DNA of 64,000 nucleotides from Paenibacillus sp. LS1 (GTDB taxonomy: Bacteria; Bacillota; Bacilli; Paenibacillales; Paenibacillaceae). The number at the start of each line of letters is the position of its first letter. Position 1 is the stretch's first letter. The stretch covers positions 186,001-250,000 of the forward strand of contig NZ_JAPDOE010000005.1 of NCBI RefSeq assembly GCF_026013365.1. The letters are read 5' to 3'. Below the pieces are notes generated by a model. That model had not been told where the DNA came from and did no database searches. It saw nothing but the letters and a program-made list of their open reading frames with translations. Shown here one piece after another: positions 58,439 to 64,000 of this stretch. The translations under genes and the position numbers were made by a program.

Positions 58439-60346
58439 ATGCAGACATGGATTTCAAATCACGAACTATTCCCTAACCTGAATCAGGAGCTCTTACAAGA
58501 TTTACTTAATTTTAAGGATGGTGACAAAGAAAAGAGAGCACGATTTGCAATGAAGTATAATCTTTCATACCTGGGGGAAATCGCTGAGCGTTGGCATGAA
58601 CGTAACATCGTACACAATATGGACGATCTACGTTCATTGATTCTGGGGCTCGTACTTGCCGGCAGAGACAACTATCTCTATGACCAGGAAGTACTCTTTG
58701 TATCTAGTGTTCGTCAGTATCTAAGCAACGACTGGGATTCACTAGCAGCTGCAGCTCTTCTAAATTTCTCTTGGAGTAAATTTAAAGATCCAATCGAAGC
58801 CAGTGATATCTTAGAAAGATTGCAAGAAGTAGATAATTCATCTCTCCCCCCCAATGACCGTATACTTATAATTAGTCTGTTATCTGATATTTTCTTATAT
58901 AATTCAAAAAATGAGGAATTATTAGACTTCATCATTAAGCAGCTGGAGCAATTAGAGCTGGACTTGAGTGACAGTCATGAGAACTACCCGTTAGTCATCT
59001 TGTTAAGCGATGCATACGTACGGTTAGGCAAGCCATCGTCAAAGTTATTCAAGAATAAAGCAAAAGCCAAATGGTTACGAACACTATACTTGCTTACTAC
59101 CAAAGAAACCCCCACAAATACAAAGGATCACACCACGTTAGACATCACCAAAGAAGAATTATTCTCCTACAACTACTTGCTATCCAATTTCAAACCCCTC
59201 GGGAAAACCTCATTTACTGGACCTGGTTTACTAAGAATGAAAAGACGGTATCTAGAATCTCATTTTTGGTCAGAAGTACCCTTATCTGATCAAGTCATCG
59301 CTCAAGTGGAACGGATGAAAAAGGACGATCTAGATCATTTACTCCATTCTGGATTTGCAGATGATTCAAATAATCCCCGTTTTTTAAACCAAGACAACCT
59401 CAAATTATTTCTTCAACTCGCGGAAAAGAAACTGATCACGTATTGCAATTCATCCTACATCCTGCTCATCGATCTCAAAGTTCTTTCCGAGGAGCTTGAA
59501 ACCAGGATCATTCAAGAGTTGTTGCTACATGTTGGATTAGCCCAAGAAGAGTTTATATATCTTGAACAGTTACGTAGTAGACGTGAAATCGAATGCGTCC
59601 CAACTAATTACACCTACACGAAATCACTCCTAGTCAATGGATTTATCTCACCAAATGATATTAGCCTGTTGAAACGCCGGCAGATGGTTGGGTCCTGCAT
59701 TCAGGTACTCGTAGGAGAGGACAGAATCTCTGACTTAATGGATCTTCTAAGTCACTGTGAAACACGGCATCTGAAACACCTCTTGGCTTACCTCAATATG
59801 GACAAAATCTTGACTCTAATTGAACATCCCCCCTATCAAAAACTCTTGTATTACTATCTGCAAGCACTCTATAATTTCAACCCAAAAAACTATGTACCGA
59901 CCATTTACCAAATTTTAGAACAGGACAAGCTTAGATCGTTAAGCCTATTTTCTGATGAAGAACATCATCAATTGGAAAAGGATTTGATCGATTCTGCACT
60001 TCTAATCAAATCGCATCACATGACACTCGTGAGAAAGCACATGTCTGATCAAGAGCGGGTAGAAGCAGATTTAAATACCCTCTGTGAGAAGATCCAAACT
60101 ACTAATGTATATACTATGAAGTATCTCTTAATTGATAATAAAGAATCCTTCAGATCGAGCGAAAAATTACGTACAGGATACCTAGAACGATTGATGACCT
60201 TAGAAGCAGAAACGCATCAGTTATCTTCCATCGTCTTTAATTATCAGATGCTTAGATTGATGAATATCTGCGAAGAACAAGAATATGCAGCATTTGAAAA
60301 ATGGTTGACGAAAACAATGTTTGATGAATACGAAATCGCAAATTAA
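58439..60346 (+). CDS. Large unrecognised helical protein (635 aa)
   Basis: The start is ATG 58439 behind AGAGAGGA; the frame upstream of it is the leader hairpin. The product is almost wholly alpha-helical and Leu/Glu/Asp/Lys-rich with no membrane segment, signal peptide, P-loop or clear active site. Regular helix pairs suggest a TPR- or HEAT-like superhelix. It is followed 14 bases later by an 829-aa helical protein; the two form an operon behind iteron-like repeats. A scaffold or partner-binding role fits the look, but I do not recognise the family. Confidence 0.75.
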   Translation: MQTWISNHELFPNLNQELLQDLLNFKDGDKEKRARFAMKYNLSYLGEIAERWHERNIVHNMDDLRSLILGLVLAGRDNYLYDQEVLFVSSVRQYLSNDWDSLAAAALLNFSWSKFKDPIEASDILERLQEVDNSSLPPNDRILIISLLSDIFLYNSKNEELLDFIIKQLEQLELDLSDSHENYPLVILLSDAYVRLGKPSSKLFKNKAKAKWLRTLYLLTTKETPTNTKDHTTLDITKEELFSYNYLLSNFKPLGKTSFTGPGLLRMKRRYLESHFWSEVPLSDQVIAQVERMKKDDLDHLLHSGFADDSNNPRFLNQDNLKLFLQLAEKKLITYCNSSYILLIDLKVLSEELETRIIQELLLHVGLAQEEFIYLEQLRSRREIECVPTNYTYTKSLLVNGFISPNDISLLKRRQMVGSCIQVLVGEDRISDLMDLLSHCETRHLKHLLAYLNMDKILTLIEHPPYQKLLYYYLQALYNFNPKNYVPTIYQILEQDKLRSLSLFSDEEHHQLEKDLIDSALLIKSHHMTLVRKHMSDQERVEADLNTLCEKIQTTNVYTMKYLLIDNKESFRSSEKLRTGYLERLMTLEAETHQLSSIVFNYQMLRLMNICEEQEYAAFEKWLTKTMFDEYEIAN

Positions 60347-60360
60347 AAGGAGACATTTAC

Positions 60361-62850
60361 ATGATATATTCATTAATCCGAAACCACATCGAAACGCTGG
60401 CAGAGGCTTCTAAGAACGGTCTGCCACTTGAGGTATTACAACAGATTACTCTAGTGAACCGAGCACATCTTCACTACCTTACACGTTACCCTGAATTCGA
60501 ATCATTTACTTGGAACAAAGTCCTTTCATCCAGAATCTTAATCCAGATCGTAAACGAGCAAACCGTTCCAGATCTGCTCGTACGATTTCTGTGTTCTTCA
60601 AACCGACCTCTAGAACAGATTGAACGAATGATACAAACTGAAGGTGTAGAGGACATCTATGAATTATTTGAAGATGGTAGGTTTAGTTTATATCATCAAT
60701 GGGCACGGTCAGACCTATTTATTGATATCATGGAATGTTACTCTGATAAGGCCTACTTAGCACAGAATATGGAGGAATGTATCGGACCGTTCATTGAGAA
60801 CATGCAACACTATGACTCAAGAGAAAAGTACAGCACTTTGTCCGAGTTAGAACGACCGGTAGCAATTCGGATGTCAAAATATACGAAACCCTTGCACTTC
60901 AGTCTAATATCACTCACAAGACATATTGAGTTCTATGAACAACTAGAACAATTTATGTCAAGAGTAGACATTGTTGAATGTATTCGGGGCTTAGAAGCAA
61001 CGTTCAAGGCAGCTGATGATCCCGAAGAGATTACGCGGGGGATTCTAGAGATGTACGCAACTGCAGCACCAGACTTAGTGAACGCATGGATTACTCAACT
61101 TTGGAGCAACTGGCTTAACCCGCCATCTGAATTTCAATATCGAGCTTTATTCCAACATGCCTCAACACGAAAAGAACATGATGTATATGAGGTAATCTAC
61201 GGCTCTAACTCTCTGGCTGTTCAAGCCTGGGATCTGTGTAAGGATGGTGGTAACCATGTGATGAGGTTCATCCATCGATGTGCAGAACAAGGTAAAAAGG
61301 CCTTTCTGAAAATGGTAGTGAATAATGAGACAGTTCATAGGCATATTAGAAGATTAGATAAGTTCCACCCTATTTTCTCTGACTATTTCCTCAACGTCAT
61401 TAATGTGAATACACTTCAAGTCTCCGATTTCAAGTTGAGTATGCACCAGTTGAAGGATGACACACTTGTTAAGTATATTTCCGGAAGAGGACTGTGCGTC
61501 ACATGGAAAGAGTTTCAGTTTCTTTATAAGCAACATGATTTAAACGTTGATTTGTACTTCCGTTTAGTTGTTCTTGGTATCTCCGTGGATAAGAGACTAC
61601 AATTGTGCAGAGAATTACCCGCTCTTAACACGCTTACTCAACATTTTGATAGTGAGGAATCTCTTCTCACAGCAGTGGTGAGTTTGATCCAAAAAGGTAA
61701 CTTCAAGGATCAGCTACAGAAACAAACCTGGTATGTCAAAGGAGCAGAGAAGAGTCAGTATCTGCTTATGCTTCTCCAACCAGAACGTTTTGAACGTTTT
61801 AGTAAGTATGTTACATCACCTGACGATATTAGGTTTATTGTAAGTGAGTATACTCTTTTGGAGAAGACCAATAACTTTACAGATGCTAAACGTCTTTATA
61901 TGGTTACCAATTTGGATTGCCAAGATCTCATTGAAGCCTTAAAACTACCAGGGGAATTCAAAGAAACACATATGGATGATATCCTATCGTTTTGTTTTAA
62001 GGGGCTGGCCAAAGTCTTTTTGAAAATGATGAGTTCAGCAGAATTAAGTTCAAGACAAAAACAAAATTTAGTGCTCCTGACTAAAGCTGAGATCATGAAC
62101 AATTTAAAAGAAGTGAAGTTTGTTGAAACTGACTTTGAACTAGAGATTGGTTTACCTATTCCGGAAGCAGCCATAGATGAGTGGAAGAGAGATCGGCAGA
62201 TGAAGATGGCTGGTTCTCTTGTGATGGCCGAAGCAGCCGACTATGAGACTACCATTCGTGTCGGTCAATATCCCGTGTCCACCTGTCTTCACTGGAACAA
62301 GGGGATGTATCAGCGCTGTTTACTAAGCAGTTTTGATACCAACAAGAAAATGATTACAGTGCACAACTCAAAACAGCAGTATGTGGGTAGAGCAGTCATC
62401 CGACTTACAAAAGCGATATCTCATTTGCCCAAAAAGAAACTCCGGTTCAAGGACATTACAAAACAGGAGACGGAGGTACCGGCACAACCTGTAGAGGAAC
62501 GTTTTATCCTCTTCTTGGAAAGATGCTATTCCACGACTGATGGTGATGTCGCGAGAAGTATTCGTGAAGGTATTATCAAAATGGCCAAAAAGAAAGCTGA
62601 AATGATGGGTGCAACTCTTGTCGTTTCGACTAGTTATGGTCGGGCTGATTTCCCCGAAGAATTATCTTTTGTGGAAACAAAGAAAAATCTCGTCTTCATT
62701 TCACATTCGAAAAATGAATACCAGTACTTAGATTCCATGTCTGGACAAGCTTCTGAGGCAAATGAAGGAAAGTACGTACGGACTGAACTGTGGTCTGAGG
62801 GTCCTTTATTCACCCAGGAACAGGAAACTACGTCTTCTGATGTTGAATAA
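60361..62850 (+). CDS. Large unrecognised protein (829 aa) with a conserved-looking C-terminal domain
   Basis: AAAAGGAG lies before ATG 60361. Residues 1-620 are helical and repeat-like, as in its neighbour. The C-terminal part (about 630-800) is different: STCLHWNKGMYQ, SSFDTNKKMITVHN, QYVGRAVIRLTK, then FILFLERCYS and KAEMMGATLVVSTSY. The D-x-N-K ... V-G-R-x-x-I-x-L pattern with a leading T-C looks like a compact, conserved domain, but I cannot name it. No transmembrane part is present. It is the second gene of a two-gene operon that could be an undescribed system. Confidence 0.75.
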   Translation: MIYSLIRNHIETLAEASKNGLPLEVLQQITLVNRAHLHYLTRYPEFESFTWNKVLSSRILIQIVNEQTVPDLLVRFLCSSNRPLEQIERMIQTEGVEDIYELFEDGRFSLYHQWARSDLFIDIMECYSDKAYLAQNMEECIGPFIENMQHYDSREKYSTLSELERPVAIRMSKYTKPLHFSLISLTRHIEFYEQLEQFMSRVDIVECIRGLEATFKAADDPEEITRGILEMYATAAPDLVNAWITQLWSNWLNPPSEFQYRALFQHASTRKEHDVYEVIYGSNSLAVQAWDLCKDGGNHVMRFIHRCAEQGKKAFLKMVVNNETVHRHIRRLDKFHPIFSDYFLNVINVNTLQVSDFKLSMHQLKDDTLVKYISGRGLCVTWKEFQFLYKQHDLNVDLYFRLVVLGISVDKRLQLCRELPALNTLTQHFDSEESLLTAVVSLIQKGNFKDQLQKQTWYVKGAEKSQYLLMLLQPERFERFSKYVTSPDDIRFIVSEYTLLEKTNNFTDAKRLYMVTNLDCQDLIEALKLPGEFKETHMDDILSFCFKGLAKVFLKMMSSAELSSRQKQNLVLLTKAEIMNNLKEVKFVETDFELEIGLPIPEAAIDEWKRDRQMKMAGSLVMAEAADYETTIRVGQYPVSTCLHWNKGMYQRCLLSSFDTNKKMITVHNSKQQYVGRAVIRLTKAISHLPKKKLRFKDITKQETEVPAQPVEERFILFLERCYSTTDGDVARSIREGIIKMAKKKAEMMGATLVVSTSYGRADFPEELSFVETKKNLVFISHSKNEYQYLDSMSGQASEANEGKYVRTELWSEGPLFTQEQETTSSDVE

Positions 62851-62991
62851 GTCAGTTAACTTTGAAATGTGTGAACTCGCCAAAATCACACAACCTCATG
62901 TCATTTGACGGGTCGTTACGTAATTGCTATATTAATCACATGATTTAGTATTAGCGGTATCTGCTCTTGGCGGGGGAGCTATCGTTTTGAA

Positions 62992-63030
62992 AACAGGCAT
63001 CGAAGGATTATCTCCGATGCCTGTTTTTTT
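62992..63030 (+). terminator. Rho-independent terminator
   Basis: ACAGGCATCGAAGGATTATCTCCGATGCCTGT followed by seven T, about 145 bases after the 829-aa gene and about 80 bases before the next start. It could also act as a leader hairpin for that gene. Confidence 0.85.
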
Positions 63031-63110
63031 CTATTCCTATATATACTATTGCTTGATAGAAACCGTCATTAAGATTGTGAGTCATGAGACATATTAGGCT
63101 GGGGGTAAAC

Positions 63111-63581
63111 ATGATGATCCGATGGCTTGAACGTAGAAAAGAACGGAAATTAGCAGTTGCAGCATATTATGATTTATCTCGAACCATTAGAGCTACATAT
63201 AAACAATTGAACTACATGCTCATACAAAAGAAGTCCATTACCGTCATTGAAGCAGAGTCATCAGAAGATCTAACTGATCTGTATAATGAATTTTTATGCG
63301 GACAAGAGAGGGAGCACCATGGGAAAATTCTATCCATCGATGATAAACAATTTACAACTAATGGGGTGAAGTACTTCCTGCAGATTGAGTATACGGGGCT
63401 AGTCATAGACGAGAGTGCTTACTCCCTTGAACAATTTAAAGAAATACAAGCTACTTTTAAGGAACTGGAAATGGAACAGGAAATGTTAAAGCGAAAGCTG
63501 CTGCTTGATTATAACTATGATGTAGATTTCGAAACAAAAAAAAGAAAGACACTGCTGTACATGAATCAAAAGGGGATATAG
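63111..63581 (+). CDS. Hypothetical coiled-coil protein
   Basis: The likely start is ATG 63111, 5 nt after GGGGG; another in-frame start lies upstream without a ribosome site. The 156-aa product begins with a basic stretch (RWLERRKERK) and ends in a coiled coil (KELEMEQEMLKRKLL). The middle is beta-like. It ends near a bidirectional terminator. The family is unknown. Confidence 0.65.
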   Translation: MMIRWLERRKERKLAVAAYYDLSRTIRATYKQLNYMLIQKKSITVIEAESSEDLTDLYNEFLCGQEREHHGKILSIDDKQFTTNGVKYFLQIEYTGLVIDESAYSLEQFKEIQATFKELEMEQEMLKRKLLLDYNYDVDFETKKRKTLLYMNQKGI

Positions 63582-63616
63582 GATTGCCCCAGGTAGTCCC
63601 CCGAAGAAGAGAATGA

Positions 63617-63654
63617 AAAATAGAGGCTACCATGATCATGATAGCCTCTATTTT
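63617..63654. terminator. Bidirectional terminator
   Basis: AAAATAGAGGCTACCATGATCATGATAGCCTCTATTTT is nearly palindromic and serves the two convergent genes on either side. Confidence 0.85.
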
Positions 63655-63684
63655 GGCTTGCTGGATAGCCAATCCACCAAATGA

Positions 63685-64000
63685 TTACTGCTCCTCTGTT
63701 GCTGCAACTTCATCAACCAGGGATGCTAACCTACTGAGGATCTCCTCGTTAAGATCATGTGGTTTGATTTCTAGCCAGCAAAACCCTCGGTTAGTAATCG
63801 GGGGGAGTAACTCCCCTCCACAGTCCATCACTCGTTGCGACAACGCCTGTATATGTTCAGCTCCACAAACGCCGCTGCAACCGATTCTGGGATTAGTACA
63901 TTTAAGCATCTGATAGCTCCGTTTGCCATCCCCTTGATATTTGCTTAACCTTTCCCGTTGTTCTTGATCTTTAAAGGGATACTCTTCAGCAAGGTGAGCA
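63685..64000 (-). CDS. Hypothetical cysteine-containing protein, cut by the window end
   Basis: The minus-strand frame is open from the right edge to TAA/TGA-side stop at 63685, giving at least 104 residues with the N-terminus outside the window. The visible part has a basic, charged segment (KDQEQRERLSKYQGDGKR), then CTNPRIGCSGVCGAEH and a later DCGGELL...GFCW. The cysteine set suggests metal binding. The function is unknown. Confidence 0.6.
   Translation of the reverse strand, partial: AHLAEEYPFKDQEQRERLSKYQGDGKRSYQMLKCTNPRIGCSGVCGAEHIQALSQRVMDCGGELLPPITNRGFCWLEIKPHDLNEEILSRLASLVDEVAATEEQ

Noticed and set aside
1..64000. Transposases, integrases, tRNA or rRNA genes
   Set aside because: None recognised on either strand; no terminal inverted repeats around any gene were convincing.

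Overview
The window looks like a piece of a large low-GC plasmid from a spore-forming Gram-positive, most likely a Bacillales member close to Paenibacillus. The evidence is direct and indirect: strong AGGAGG-type ribosome sites, frequent TTG and GTG starts, an SLH-anchored surface protein, an RsfA-like sporulation regulator, an actin-like plasmid segregation operon, a Replic_Relax-type replication protein, and a high load of small unrecognised genes. I saw no rRNA, tRNA, CRISPR array or intact transposase. Names rest on motifs read by eye; no database search was possible.

Layout. 1-7,240 is a minus-strand run of small hypotheticals with a Dam-like DNA adenine methyltransferase, a double winged-helix protein and a possible coupling-protein fragment. 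7.2-9.9 kb holds an isolated plus-strand gene for a putative MACPF-like pore-forming protein. 9.9-26.2 kb is mostly minus-strand accessory DNA: a transglutaminase-like protein, three separate HExxH metallopeptidases, an ICMT-like membrane methyltransferase, an RsfA-like regulator, a HEPN/zinc-ribbon operon, and a divergent HTH / HD-GYP pair.

26.3-45.5 kb is the centrepiece, read leftward: two regulators; three degenerate ParA/TadZ-like proteins; a CpaB-like SAF protein; a CpaF-like secretion ATPase; a fused TadB-TadC membrane platform; two pilin-like paralogues and three further membrane-anchored subunits; an SLH-domain protein; a 1,126-residue secreted protein; a GGDEF protein; and an FtsK/HerA-like protein without a Walker A lysine. 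It resembles a Tad/Flp (type IVc) pilus rebuilt for a Gram-positive surface, with c-di-GMP synthesis and hydrolysis genes close by.

45.5-51.6 kb is the maintenance region: an AT-rich control region, a ParM-like actin and its small partner, a 2-kb non-coding stretch and a Replic_Relax protein. 51.6-57.8 kb carries small accessory genes, including a broken XRE repressor and a GNAT-like protein. 57.8-62.9 kb has iteron-like repeats, a long hairpin leader and two large unrecognised proteins. The end holds one small gene and one gene cut by the window edge.

Two patterns span the window. First, pentanucleotide (TTAAN) arrays occur at five places: two 55-bp arrays beside the actin operon and the replication gene, and three nearly identical 29-bp sites at about 9.8, 26.3 and 57.5 kb. 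They look like a dispersed centromere or operator set. Second, terminator-like hairpins sit in the 5' leaders of many genes, and four of them share the stem GGAAGCACC/GGTGCTT at the HTH, HD-GYP, GGDEF and pseudo-ATPase genes, with a variant at the pilus operon. This suggests a shared attenuation or antitermination regulon linking c-di-GMP turnover to pilus expression.
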